A stretch of DNA of 44,297 nucleotides from JAGQLF01 sp964635995 (GTDB taxonomy: Bacteria > Patescibacteriota > Dojkabacteria > J137). Shown here piece after piece: positions 8,101-16,927 of the stretch (its first letter is position 1; every line of letters starts with the position of its first letter). The notes beneath the pieces were generated by a model. The model saw only the letters and a list, made by a program, of their open reading frames with translations, searched no databases and had not been told where the DNA came from. The position numbers and the translations under genes were made by a program. The DNA lies in the NCBI GenBank assembly GCA_964635995.1, contig CAZWRA010000004.1, positions 1-44,297 of the forward strand, read 5' to 3'.

Positions 8101-8159
8101 GTCACCCTGAACTTGTTTCAGGGTCTAGGTTTTAGATGCTGAAACAAGTTCAGCATGAC
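8101..8159. repeat. Palindromic intergenic repeat with two nested hairpins
   Basis: Two arms in inverted orientation share a perfect 15-nt core (CTGAACTTGTTTCAG and its reverse complement CTGAAACAAGTTCAG), flanked by GTCA and TGAC. Each arm is also a small hairpin by itself (CCCTGAA/TTCAGGG and TGCTGAA/TTCAGCA), with base changes that keep pairing inside each arm. It resembles short mobile or REP-like repeats scattered in many bacterial genomes. It lies between the tsaC-tsaE promoter and the end of the IPP isomerase gene. Confidence 0.8.
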
Positions 8160-8236
8160 GGTAGGACGGTGTTGTTGCAAGATCATTTAATTCTTTAAGT
8201 ACTCTCTATCTCCTCTGGATCGACAAGATATAGATA

Positions 8237-9246
8237 CTAATCTATCTTCTTTAGCTCAATCTTCGATAGTTCTTCTAAATCCTTAACTCCAGAACTAAAC
8301 ATCGCAATTTCTAATTCCTTCTTAAATTTATTCAATTCCTTTATACACGACTCTGTTGAATCTAGAGCTGGTTCTAAAAGTGTTTTTGGAGCAGTTGCTA
8401 ATTTAGCTCCTAAAGCAATAGACTTAGCAATATGTAATCCATTTCTAACCCCTCCTCCTGCAATTAGATTTAATCCTTTAACTTTTGAACATTCGATTAA
8501 CGATTCATCAGTTGGAATTCCTTGTGCATTAAAAAGATGTCCGATATTATCTTCTCGTCTATACGCTTCTACCCAAGCCCATGAAGTCCCTCCAAGACCA
8601 GCAACATCTATCCACTCAATCCCAATATCATAAAGTCTTTTAGCTGATTCATAATCAAAACCATGACCTACTTCTTTTACAACTACTTTCTTTTTAATTT
8701 TAGGTAGAATTTTTTCAATCTTAGGAATAAGATCTTTGAAATTTGTATCTCCCTCTGGTTGTATAGCTTCTTGAAGATGATTTACATGCAGAAAAACTCC
8801 ATCTGCATTAACAGAATCTATAATTTTATTTATTTCATCAACTCCGTAACCATAATTTAATTGAACAATTCCCATATTTGCAAAGAGTGGTACATTTGGA
8901 CAATATTTTTTTTTACATCAAAACTCTTAATTGATTCTGGTTTTCTTAAAATTACTCTCATTGAACCAAGCCCCAGACCAACTCCAACTTCTTCACAAGC
9001 TTCTGCAAGATTTCTATTAATTTTTTCTCCAAGTTCTGGTCCTCCAGTCATTGAAGAAACAATAAAAGGCATATTCAGATTCCATTGGAAAAATTTTGCA
9101 GTAGTATCTATTTCCTTCATATCAATTTCAGGGAAAGCTTTGTATGGAAGTTTATATTTATCAAATGAAGATTCTATTGGCTCTACTTTTTCTTCTAGAA
9201 CAATTTTTATATGATCTAGTTTTCTATCATTTATAGTTTTTTTCAT
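8237..9246 (-). CDS. fni: Type 2 isopentenyl-diphosphate isomerase (one frameshift)
   Basis: FMN-dependent enzyme interconverting IPP and DMAPP for isoprenoid synthesis. The N-terminal part (about 115 aa) carries RKLDHIKIVLEE and NMPFIVSSMTGGPE. The C-terminal part (from about 8875) has the TIM-barrel segment VVVKEVGHGF, GIEWIDVAGLGGTSWAWVE and the flavin-phosphate GGVRNGLHIAKSIALGA. The parts are in different frames. The joint is a run of nine A on the coding strand (8906-8914 as T), and ten would restore DVKKKYCPNVPLFANMG. So one base is missing, or slippage restores the frame. Combined length of about 335 aa is normal. Confidence 0.85.
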
Positions 9247-9281
9247 GTATCTTGAAAAATGTAAGATTATTATACTACTAA

Positions 9282-9923
9282 ATGACTACACTTATACTTT
9301 CTGATACTCATTTAACTAGTAGGTTTAATAAGCGTAAATTTAACTTTCTTGAAAAAATTATTAAGACTGCTGACTTCGTAATAATTAACGGTGATTTTTG
9401 GAATTCTTTTACCTCAACTTTTGACGAATTCGTTAATTCTAAATGGAATAAACTATTTCCATTATTAAAGGCTAGAAACACAATATACATATATGGCAAC
9501 CATGATAGGGAAAAAGAATGTGATCATAGGATTTATGAGTTTTGTGATAATGCATTAGACATTTATAGATTTGAAATTAAAGACAATGTTTATATAGTAA
9601 CTCACGGCGACACTCACAATTTTTATGAGAAAATTCTTGAAACTCTACCTATAAAAGTAATGCAATTTTTTTATTATTTTTTTGATCTTTTAGCTTTTGC
9701 GAATATGTACTTAGGTAATGTTTTTTATATTAAATCAGCTTTTGATGTTAAGAATTCATTAGCTAGAAAATATCCAAACAATTTTATTATTGCTGCTCAT
9801 AGTCATGTTCCCGAAATCGACATTAAAAATAAATACATTAATAGTGGATTCATTCAAAACGGGTTTGCTTCTTACGTTCTTTTTAATAATTCAAAACCAG
9901 AACTGATAAAAACAATATATTAA
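9282..9923 (+). CDS. Metallophosphoesterase
   Basis: A calcineurin-like phosphoesterase of 213 aa. The full set of di-metal motifs is visible: SDTH (7-10), NGDFWN near 36, GNHDRE near 72, THGDTH near 130 and AHSHVPE near 192. Substrate unknown; related bacterial enzymes include UDP-diacylglucosamine hydrolases and cyclic-nucleotide phosphodiesterases, but nothing here decides. It is divergent from the IPP isomerase gene. A TATACT box at 9271-9276 is five nt before ATG, suggesting a leaderless mRNA. Confidence 0.85.
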   Translation: MTTLILSDTHLTSRFNKRKFNFLEKIIKTADFVIINGDFWNSFTSTFDEFVNSKWNKLFPLLKARNTIYIYGNHDREKECDHRIYEFCDNALDIYRFEIKDNVYIVTHGDTHNFYEKILETLPIKVMQFFYYFFDLLAFANMYLGNVFYIKSAFDVKNSLARKYPNNFIIAAHSHVPEIDIKNKYINSGFIQNGFASYVLFNNSKPELIKTIY

Positions 9924-10273
9924 GTAGCGATACAAGTTATTGGATTAATTTCTGTAGCAAAAGTACTTTCTAATTTTACACTGTCAATGTAACGTACCGA
10001 TTCATCATCAACTCTAAAACAGTCCCCACCAGTAATTCCTAAACTTTCACTAACGTAACCAATTGTGATGTACCAAGAATTTTCAAGCTGCTCAGAAAAT
10101 ATCTGCTTATTTTCTTTATCTACCTCAGGATATTTCTCAAGAACTAGTTTTATTGCCTGGTCGAGGGTGGTGTCTAAAGGCTGGTTAACTATTCCAAAGC
10201 CGGCTGCCATTATGAAAAGAGTTGTTAGAATTCCGTAAATTATTAAATATGGTAATTTCAGAATATTTTTCAT
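9920..10273 (-). CDS. Hypothetical membrane-anchored protein
   Basis: 117 aa with one N-terminal membrane segment (about residues 7-27) and an outside domain with two Cys (GGDCFRVDD, NPITCIAT) that could form a disulfide. No family recognised. Its start codon overlaps the stop of the upstream MFS-like gene by one base (TAATG), implying translational coupling, and its stop overlaps the end of the convergent phosphoesterase gene. It is the last gene of the redox/membrane run starting at 12447. Confidence 0.6.
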   Translation of the reverse strand: MKNILKLPYLIIYGILTTLFIMAAGFGIVNQPLDTTLDQAIKLVLEKYPEVDKENKQIFSEQLENSWYITIGYVSESLGITGGDCFRVDDESVRYIDSVKLESTFATEINPITCIAT

Positions 10274-10923
10274 TATTGTTTTCTTCCTTTTACGTTATAA
10301 AGCTTTATTGTCCATAATCCTCCAGACATTATTACAAAGCCTATAACAACCATAACAGCATCGAAATATTCTTCTCCTATATTCGCAACAAAACCAGCTA
10401 TAAGACTAAAAATTGCAATACTGAACCCCATTATTGTTTCGTAAGTTCCATAAGCTAAACCTTCCTTATCAGCATCTAAGTTTTTAGCGAAAAGTTTTCT
10501 CCAACTTACTAAGTTCATTCCAGAACCCAGTCCTGTTATGAATTGAAGTATGTAATAAAAATATTCGTTATGAATAAAAGGATAGAAGATAAATGGAAGT
10601 CCCATTAAAACACTTCCAAGAAAAAGAATTATAATATCATCCTTGTCTTGCTTAAAATTATCGATAAAAGTTCCAACAGGAATTTGTACAACACTACTAG
10701 CTAAACTATAAATTCCTGTCCCAATTCCAACAATTTGAACAATATCAACTTCTAATTTTGTTGCTAAGTATAGACCTGCAAAACCGTTAATAGCTGCGAT
10801 CAATCCCCATGTAAAAATATCTAATGCAGTTAAATAAATAATTACCCTATTAATATGTGAGAAAACTTTCATAAATTTATTGATTACTTTATGTAGTTTA
10901 CCGTTGTAAAAACAAAAGAGCAA
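10273..10923 (-). CDS. Half-size MFS-like membrane protein
   Basis: 216 aa with about six hydrophobic segments, resembling one half of a major facilitator (GLYLATKLEVDIVQIVGIG, then GTFIDNFKQDKDD as a loop-2-3-like turn). A full MFS protein has twelve segments, so this could act as a homodimer, be a truncated carrier, or be a different membrane family. The first residues (MLFCFYNGKLHK) may not be translated; a Met at residue 18 is an alternative start. It lies between ccdA and a small anchored protein on the same strand. Confidence 0.6.
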   Translation of the reverse strand: MLFCFYNGKLHKVINKFMKVFSHINRVIIYLTALDIFTWGLIAAINGFAGLYLATKLEVDIVQIVGIGTGIYSLASSVVQIPVGTFIDNFKQDKDDIIILFLGSVLMGLPFIFYPFIHNEYFYYILQFITGLGSGMNLVSWRKLFAKNLDADKEGLAYGTYETIMGFSIAIFSLIAGFVANIGEEYFDAVMVVIGFVIMSGGLWTIKLYNVKGRKQ

Positions 10924-10925
10924 AG

Positions 10926-11654
10926 TTATCTAGTCTGATTAACAATATCAGTTTCAATTGAGTAGAAGTTTTCGAAGAGAGGAACTTGAAGCAATGCTTC
11001 TTGGATTTCTTTTTCAATCCTAAAAATTATTATTAATCCGACAATAATAAAGATCATTCCGATAACTTTTTTAAAAGTACTATTAGGATTGGTAGCCCAT
11101 TTTAATTTCTTTATAACTCGTTGTCCCCAGATTGAAACTAACACAAGAATAAAACACAAACCAAGAACATAGAAAGTTAAATATAAAAATGCAGTTAAAA
11201 AGTTTTGTTCTTGAAGTGCAAGACCTAGAATTACTAAGTATGTTGGACTACAGCTTGTGAATACTGGACCAAGAGCTGCTCCTGTTAATATTTCTCCTAA
11301 TCTACTTTTTTCAGAAGATTTATGTAAAAGTTGATCGCTTTTTGAACTAATCCCAAGCTTGTATGTTATTAGTCCCCATTCTTTAGGAAATAGAGTAGCT
11401 AGACCAAAAACAATTAAAATTACTCCCGAGATAATTCTTAATGTCATATCTGGAATAGAAAGTATTCCTTCTCCGAATTTCAGTAGTACTGTGAATAAAA
11501 TTATAAAAAAAGCTAAAGAACCTATTATTATTAAAGGCCTTTTCTTATCAGTTTCGCTCACTGAGCCACCAATAATTACAGGTAGAAGTGGGAAAACGCA
11601 TGGTGCTAGTACATTTAAAATTCCTGCTACAAATGATACCAATAAAAATGTCAT
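10926..11654 (-). CDS. ccdA: CcdA/DsbD-like thiol-disulfide transmembrane protein
   Basis: About six membrane segments in 242 aa. The signature LNVLAPCVFPLLPVIIGGS has Cys19, and the symmetric partner LGPVFTSCSPTYLVIL has Cys135; these two membrane cysteines carry electrons from cytoplasmic thioredoxin to the outside. It starts 4 nt after the stop of the upstream thioredoxin-like gene. With trxA and trxB also nearby, it could feed reducing power to Cys-rich envelope proteins. That link is inferred; family membership is clear. Confidence 0.9.
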   Translation of the reverse strand: MTFLLVSFVAGILNVLAPCVFPLLPVIIGGSVSETDKKRPLIIIGSLAFFIILFTVLLKFGEGILSIPDMTLRIISGVILIVFGLATLFPKEWGLITYKLGISSKSDQLLHKSSEKSRLGEILTGAALGPVFTSCSPTYLVILGLALQEQNFLTAFLYLTFYVLGLCFILVLVSIWGQRVIKKLKWATNPNSTFKKVIGMIFIIVGLIIIFRIEKEIQEALLQVPLFENFYSIETDIVNQTR

Positions 11655-11658
11655 TTAT

Positions 11659-12447
11659 TTAAAAAACATTATTTAAGAAATCTTCGAGAGTAAAACTTCC
11701 TATCCAAGTATTTAACTCATTACCTTCACTATCAACTTGTGCAAATGTGTGTTGAGTTCGAACATTATACTTCTCTTTCAGTTCTGTAGATGTATCGTAA
11801 TCAACTTTTGCATCAGCGTTAGCTAAAACAGAATCAGAATAATCAACATAATCTCCAGATTCTGAGGTAGGTGATTCTACTGCTTCTGGAGTTGTAGTAT
11901 TTTCTTCGTCAGCTGAAACGAATTCTCCTTCTAAAATATGATCTCCTGCTTCAGGGTTTCCATCATTTTCCTCAATCGTTAGAACATATGTATCATAGTC
12001 TAGATAGTTTGTAACTGCTTGAAAATTATTAACATGATTACTATCAACAGTCATTAAAGGACCAGTACTAAAAGAATCAAAAGGATCTGATCTTAAAAGC
12101 CAACCCTCATAAAACTGTCCTTCGCTCAATGTAGGTAGGTTTTGAAACTCGACATAAAGCTGAAAAAGTTCTTGATCATTTAAGCCTGCATAAGCTTTAC
12201 CCGTTGCATTTCCTCCAGATACATCAGAAAGAGTAGCTTTCTGTTCATAAATATATTTCATTCTAATTGTTCCTTCTTTTCCTTCTTCTTCAACTAAAGG
12301 TCCGTCAGGAATTCTATTATCTTCCTCTTGTATTTCAGGTTCTTCATTGTCGTTATTATCATTAGTGAAGTACATTGTTGCCGCGAAAACTCCAATAAGT
12401 ATTGCAATTAATGCTCCTGCAGTAAGTATATTCTTATTTGAATTCAT
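11659..12447 (-). CDS. Anchored protein: RskA-like domain plus thioredoxin-like C-terminal half without CxxC
   Basis: 262 aa. A membrane anchor at about 8-27 is followed by an acidic linker. A domain at about 60-180 has the landmarks of the C-terminal domain of RskA-type anti-sigma factors (FYEGWLL, STGPLMTVDS, YVLTIEENDGNPEAGDHIL). The end, about 205-262, matches the second half of a thioredoxin fold (VDYDTSTELKEKYNVRTQHT, FAQVDSEGNELNTWIG). The strand-helix carrying the WCxxC site is missing. The ccdA gene follows four nt later, so the pair looks like a CcdA/thioredoxin unit whose thioredoxin lost its redox site. Confidence 0.7.
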   Translation of the reverse strand: MNSNKNILTAGALIAILIGVFAATMYFTNDNNDNEEPEIQEEDNRIPDGPLVEEEGKEGTIRMKYIYEQKATLSDVSGGNATGKAYAGLNDQELFQLYVEFQNLPTLSEGQFYEGWLLRSDPFDSFSTGPLMTVDSNHVNNFQAVTNYLDYDTYVLTIEENDGNPEAGDHILEGEFVSADEENTTTPEAVESPTSESGDYVDYSDSVLANADAKVDYDTSTELKEKYNVRTQHTFAQVDSEGNELNTWIGSFTLEDFLNNVF

Positions 12448-12500
12448 AATTTTATTTAATAACTATAACTATTATAAATTACTATTGATGTAGTAGCTAG

Positions 12501-14000
12501 TTAATTTATTGGATATGCTTTAGAAACTAATTCAGCATTATCATTAATCACTTTTCTAATAGGTTCTACAAGTTTTATAAGCTCTCTTGAAACAGCAGGT
12601 TTTAAATCTACCGAAGATAGTTTTCCTTCAACAAAGTCTTTTTCTAGATCGCTATATTTCAAATATTCAGCATTCCCTCCCCATTTCTTCTCTCTTTCTA
12701 TATTAAATTTTTCATTTTTTACTTCTAATCTCTTGAAAATAACATATTTTAATAAAGCTAATAACCCATTTCCTTCAACTTCTTTATCAACAGAAAGTGC
12801 CTTACTAATCTTGTCATTTATATTTTCATCTGTATCTTCAAAATCGATTTTTGAATTTGGTTCACTCGATGACATTTTTCCTGATTTCCCTAATCCTGGA
12901 ATTAGCGGATTCATTAAATGAATTCTTTTTTTATAATCAAGTTTAGGAAGATACTCTCTTGCGAACATAAATATTTTTCTTTGATCTAACCCTCCAAGTT
13001 GTGCATCTACTTCAAGATATTGTTCATCTAGCGCTTGAAGAATAGGGTAGAGCATTCCTCCAAGAACAGGACTCTCTACTTGTTTAACAACTTCAGCCCC
13101 AGCTCCTTTTACACTTTGAATTGTTGTCATTGTTGCAATTTTATACATATCCATAGTGTATTTACTATCGAGTTGGTAGCTAGAACCTTCAATAAACTTT
13201 AATTTATCTAAAGGTGTTCCTAAAACTTTCAATATTTCTGTTATTACTAATTTGTAGTATTCGGATCTGTAATTAACTACATCCCAAGAAGACTTCATAT
13301 TGTCTAAAAATGCATGAATGTTTGCTAGTAAAACTGTTACTTCGCATCCAGCTTTTAGAAAATCTGAAATTTTAATCATTGGAACAAAATATCCAACGCT
13401 TGGCTTTCCAGTAGGAGCAGTTCCCCAATACACTCTTAATGGTCGTTCGGCCAGAATAGGAGCAATATCTTCCTTACCAATTACTTCTTCTAAATCTCTA
13501 GTTATTAAGTCAATTTTCTCCTGCATTTCTGGTGTAATTTCAAAAACCTTAGCTTTTTTAAGAACAAATTCAATAATCTCATCCTTTAATATTTCGTTAA
13601 GACTCTTACCTATTAAATCTTCTTGTTTTGAATTTGACAGTTGTAATTTAGAATTTTTCTCACTAACGATAAGAATTCCATCATGATCTTCTCCTAATCC
13701 AATCTCATCTTCTGCAAGTAACATACCTGAAGACATCTCTCCTCTCATTTCTCTCTCAGTAAGCTTTACCTCTTCTCCCTTATCTATTAACCACCCAGGT
13801 ACAATATTTCCAGGAGCAAGGTGAGCTACTAAATCACCTTCTTCAAAGTTATTCGCTCCAGTTACAACTTGAACATTGTTGCCTGAACCATTATCAACCT
13901 GTAAAACCCACAATCTATCAGCGTTACTATGCTTTACCTTTGAAACAACTTTTGAAATAGTAATTGGTCTTAATAAATTCAATACATCTTCTTTAGTCAT
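12501..14000 (-). CDS. tyrS: Tyrosyl-tRNA synthetase, archaeal/eukaryal type, with N-terminal tRNA-binding domain
   Basis: 499 aa. Residues about 10-125 form an OB-fold tRNA-binding domain like the N terminus of PheRS beta (KHSNADRLWVLQVDNGSG, LRG-like MRGEMSSGMLLAEDEIGL). Residues about 155-499 are a class I TyrRS: YWGTAPTGKPSVGYFVP replaces HIGH, GSSYQLDSKYTMDMYK and DAQLGGLDQRKIFMFAREYL follow, and KMSSS is at 375-379. These motifs fit the archaeal/eukaryal TyrRS branch. Bacterial TyrRS normally has a C-terminal S4 domain, and human TyrRS an EMAP-II domain at the C terminus, so the N-terminal placement is unusual. Confidence 0.9.
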   Translation of the reverse strand: MTKEDVLNLLRPITISKVVSKVKHSNADRLWVLQVDNGSGNNVQVVTGANNFEEGDLVAHLAPGNIVPGWLIDKGEEVKLTEREMRGEMSSGMLLAEDEIGLGEDHDGILIVSEKNSKLQLSNSKQEDLIGKSLNEILKDEIIEFVLKKAKVFEITPEMQEKIDLITRDLEEVIGKEDIAPILAERPLRVYWGTAPTGKPSVGYFVPMIKISDFLKAGCEVTVLLANIHAFLDNMKSSWDVVNYRSEYYKLVITEILKVLGTPLDKLKFIEGSSYQLDSKYTMDMYKIATMTTIQSVKGAGAEVVKQVESPVLGGMLYPILQALDEQYLEVDAQLGGLDQRKIFMFAREYLPKLDYKKRIHLMNPLIPGLGKSGKMSSSEPNSKIDFEDTDENINDKISKALSVDKEVEGNGLLALLKYVIFKRLEVKNEKFNIEREKKWGGNAEYLKYSDLEKDFVEGKLSSVDLKPAVSRELIKLVEPIRKVINDNAELVSKAYPIN

Positions 14001-14023
14001 AGTTATTAGTTATAAATAATCTT

Positions 14024-14602
14024 TTAATACTTCTTTATAGTTATAAATGTTAGTTCTCTTAGTTTAACAATAAATTCCAAGGGGGTATTTAATGCTTTTT
14101 GATAAGCATAATCTATCGTTCCAAAGATAGCCTTTCTTAAGTCAAAACCTAAAATCCTTGCAACTTCCCTGACTCTTTCCTCTGTTTCTGCTTCAATCTC
14201 TAAAAGTGGATTTAAACCTGGCCAGGTATCTATAGTTAGTTCAACATTATTATACACCCATCTTTCTCTATAATTTTCTTGTGTATTCGTTAGTTTCATC
14301 TCAAGCTCTAATACCATCTGCTTTGCCTTTTCAAAGTCATTTACTTCTATTTCAATCTCTTCTGTATTAACAATTCTTTGTTCATCAAACAAATGCTTTA
14401 AAGTCATTGTTATTTTATCTCCTTCATCTCTAACCCTTAGCCATTTATATTCTCCTTTTTGAAGCTCAATATTTTTAAAATCAAAAGTTGATCGTTTCAT
14501 TAATCTTTTCTCGTGAACTAGTGATGCACCAATTTCTTTAAATTTATCTCTTAATAAATCCTCATCTATGTCTAGAAATTTCATTTCAATTTCTTTATTC
14601 AT
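14024..14602 (-). CDS. CYTH-domain protein (CyaB/thiamine-triphosphatase-like)
   Basis: 192 aa. The N-terminal NKEIEMKF gives the ExExK signature of CYTH enzymes, which bind triphosphates with two metals in a tunnel. Further acidic and basic positions follow (KWLRVRDEGDKITMTLKH, EIEIEVNDFEKA, LTIDTWPGLNPLLEIEAE). Members hydrolyse tripolyphosphate or thiamine triphosphate, or make cAMP; the sequence does not choose between these. It follows the M20 peptidase gene on the same strand with about 30 nt between. Confidence 0.85.
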   Translation of the reverse strand: MNKEIEMKFLDIDEDLLRDKFKEIGASLVHEKRLMKRSTFDFKNIELQKGEYKWLRVRDEGDKITMTLKHLFDEQRIVNTEEIEIEVNDFEKAKQMVLELEMKLTNTQENYRERWVYNNVELTIDTWPGLNPLLEIEAETEERVREVARILGFDLRKAIFGTIDYAYQKALNTPLEFIVKLRELTFITIKKY

Positions 14603-14633
14603 GTAGTGATTATATCAAAAGACTTAATGACTT

Positions 14634-15866
14634 TTATTGCTCAAATTCAAAAAATTCATCTATGTACTCAGAAAGTTCATCTAAAAGCGTTAAGAATTGA
14701 ACATAGTTATGAAAGTAAGCAGCTTCCTGCTCTGAATGCCTTTCTCCAACCTCAGGGAAACTAAATATTAATCCATTTTTACCTAATTTTAAAGCAAGTG
14801 AAATAAAGTTATCTAAACCTCCATCTTTAAATTTAGAGGCAGAACTTAATTCAGGAATTACTATAGGTTCTCCATAAATTCTTCTTACAATTTCAGTAAA
14901 TATTTTAATGTTTCTTGGGTTATTATTAATATTAAGCGGAGGAATATTCACAGAAAAAAAATTATTAACTACAAGTAATCCTATTAACTCTGAATCCCAT
15001 TCTTCAACAATTACAGTAAGAGTATTTTCTTCATCAACTTTATATCTAATCCCCCTTTCTTTTAAATAATTTAAGATATTTGAATCATTAGAGTCATCAG
15101 GGTCAATATCTCTAAAGTATAAATGTCCTTCTAACCCTCTTGTAACAACTTCTCCTAAAACATTTCCCGTTGGCTCAAAGTCAAAAAGAAATCCATGAAA
15201 ATATTTAATAATTTCAATTCCTCCATACTTCATATCTACCTCCTCATCTCCTGAGAAGTAATAAACGACATTGCATTCAGGGTTTAGTGCCATATTTACC
15301 ATTAATAATGAAGCTTGTGCTAGTACGTCATTTGTTCCTCTTCCAATAACAACTCCATTTTGCCTTTCAATGCCAAGGTTATTATTTATTGGTACAACAT
15401 CTAGGTGAGCATGAAAAACATTCATTTTAGGAATATTCAAATCTTCTCCTTCTACCGCTCGGTCCAACTCTTCAAGATTAAGTTTAGAATCATTTTTAGC
15501 TATAACTAAATGGAACGCCTTATTTTTTCCTTGGTTATAGTAAACACTAGCTTCCATTCCTAAAGCTTTAGCATAATTAAAAACAAACATACAGGCATTA
15601 AATCTACCTTCTTCATTAAGAAAAGTAGTGTTAAAAGAGTTAAGCTTAGAAAGAATATGAAGTGAAACTTCCGCAAGCTCTTCATAAGATGCTCCGGATT
15701 GGGCTTTATATTGAATAATTCTTGCAAGCTCCTCTGAAGAGTTAAATTCTGTTTCTACTTTAGATAATCCATTTATCATCGAGGATTTTAGCTTACTTCT
15801 ATATTTAATAACAATAAAAATCAATAAGGATTGGGCTTTACAAATGCTGCCATAAGTTGTTAACAT
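14634..15866 (-). CDS. M20-family metallopeptidase/deacylase
   Basis: 410 aa as drawn. Zinc-site motifs of the M20/ArgE/DapE family appear in order: VFHAHLDVVP (His ligand and Asp), GRGTNDVLAQAS (bridging Asp), YYFSGDEEVD (catalytic Glu and ligand), FEPTG, and SEQEAAYFHNY near the C terminus (His/Glu region). The first 29 residues look unlike the family, and the Met at residue 30 (MINGLSKVETEF, start near 15779) is a likelier start. Substrate not readable: it could be an aminoacyl peptide or N-acyl amino acid. Confidence 0.8.
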   Translation of the reverse strand: MLTTYGSICKAQSLLIFIVIKYRSKLKSSMINGLSKVETEFNSSEELARIIQYKAQSGASYEELAEVSLHILSKLNSFNTTFLNEEGRFNACMFVFNYAKALGMEASVYYNQGKNKAFHLVIAKNDSKLNLEELDRAVEGEDLNIPKMNVFHAHLDVVPINNNLGIERQNGVVIGRGTNDVLAQASLLMVNMALNPECNVVYYFSGDEEVDMKYGGIEIIKYFHGFLFDFEPTGNVLGEVVTRGLEGHLYFRDIDPDDSNDSNILNYLKERGIRYKVDEENTLTVIVEEWDSELIGLLVVNNFFSVNIPPLNINNNPRNIKIFTEIVRRIYGEPIVIPELSSASKFKDGGLDNFISLALKLGKNGLIFSFPEVGERHSEQEAAYFHNYVQFLTLLDELSEYIDEFFEFEQ

Positions 15867-15906
15867 TAAGTGGTAATTTTATAAGTATGAGTCTATTCCT
15901 CTTGAT

Positions 15907-16344
15907 ATGCAGGTTTCTGCTGATTTAAGAGCTACTGAAGGAGTTAAAAAACCTGAAGATCAAATTTTTATATTACATGAAGGAACTGCTTTATTAGCTG
16001 TAGATACAGTCGGCACATTTTTAAGAATTATAAAAGAAGTTTTAAGCTTAGCACACTCTCATTTTAACATTTCATGAATCGCATTAAGTGTAAATAATAC
16101 TATTACTGATATTAGTCTTATTGATTTCGAATCAGCAAGAGAGTTAAAAGAAGCTTTGACAAAATTGGGTACTAAAGAAATAGTTATATATTCTCCAAGT
16201 AATTCTGCTAGTACTCAACTTACCGCATTAGGTCCTCTGGCAGGAATAAATCAAAAAGTGAATTGGTTAGTAGTTGGAACTAGGAGAGAATTTAGAAGTC
16301 ACATTGTAAGACAGCATGAATCTTCCAGGTGGGCAGAAGCCTAA
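15907..16344 (+). CDS. Hypothetical protein with in-frame TGA
   Basis: An open frame of about 145 codons from ATG 15907 is interrupted only by TGA at 16075-16077 (context HFNIS-TGA-IALSVNNT). Both halves have similar composition and continuous sense, and there is no frame change. The second half contains IVIYSPSNSASTQL and ends SHIVRQHESSRWAEA. No family recognised. The stop overlaps the stop of the convergent hydrolase by 3 nt. The frame is also open upstream of ATG 15907, so the true start is uncertain. Confidence 0.55.
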
Positions 16345-16895
16345 ATCCAATCCAATATCTCAGGAAATTTTACAAATTCTGGTGAACTACCTGTACTAAA
16401 ATGCCCTTTATTCATAAACAGTGTTATTGCAATCCCTAAGTTTTCAGCAATTCCTTTTGCATTCTCTAAACTCACATAAGGATCATCAATAGAATGTATT
16501 TGTATAATTTCTTTTGTAGATTCTCTTATCTTTTTCCAATCGAATTCATATTTAAACAATCCAGAACAATTCCATCCATCGTCATAAGAAAAACCTGCAA
16601 CTAAAATTGCTTTATTAATTTTAATCTTTTCTTCATTTAGCTCTGTAAGGAGTCCTAAAATTGCTGTAGCTCCTGAACTATGTCCAATAAGAACAGTCTC
16701 CTCATTAAACTCAAAATCCTTGAGATAATCCCAATATCTATCTAAGTCTGGAGCTGATGGTTTTGGAAGATCGGGTATTCTAACGTCATAACCTAACTCG
16801 GTTAATTTTCCACCAAGCCAAGGAAACCAATTTGTTCCGCTTAATCCGTTGTCATTATCGAAATTAGTTCCATGAAGAATTAAAGCATTTTTCAT
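16341..16895 (-). CDS. Alpha/beta hydrolase of the RBBP9/YdeN type
   Basis: 184 aa. It begins MKNALILHGTNFDND (oxyanion-loop HG) and contains the nucleophile elbow VLIGHSSGATAIL, a later Asp (HSIDDPYVS), and a His near the C terminus (MNKGHFSTGSSPEF), giving a plausible Ser-Asp-His triad. Size and motifs match the small RBBP9/YdeN serine hydrolases. The physiological substrate is unknown. It is convergent with the preceding gene. Confidence 0.88.
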   Translation of the reverse strand: MKNALILHGTNFDNDNGLSGTNWFPWLGGKLTELGYDVRIPDLPKPSAPDLDRYWDYLKDFEFNEETVLIGHSSGATAILGLLTELNEEKIKINKAILVAGFSYDDGWNCSGLFKYEFDWKKIRESTKEIIQIHSIDDPYVSLENAKGIAENLGIAITLFMNKGHFSTGSSPEFVKFPEILDWI

Positions 16896-16927
16896 AACCG
16901 ATAATAACAGTTATAAAAAAAAGTAGA

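Noticed and set aside
13318..13686. 122-codon plus-strand open frame opposite tyrS
   Set aside because: Antisense to strongly conserved TyrRS motifs; Ser/Ile-rich shadow composition.
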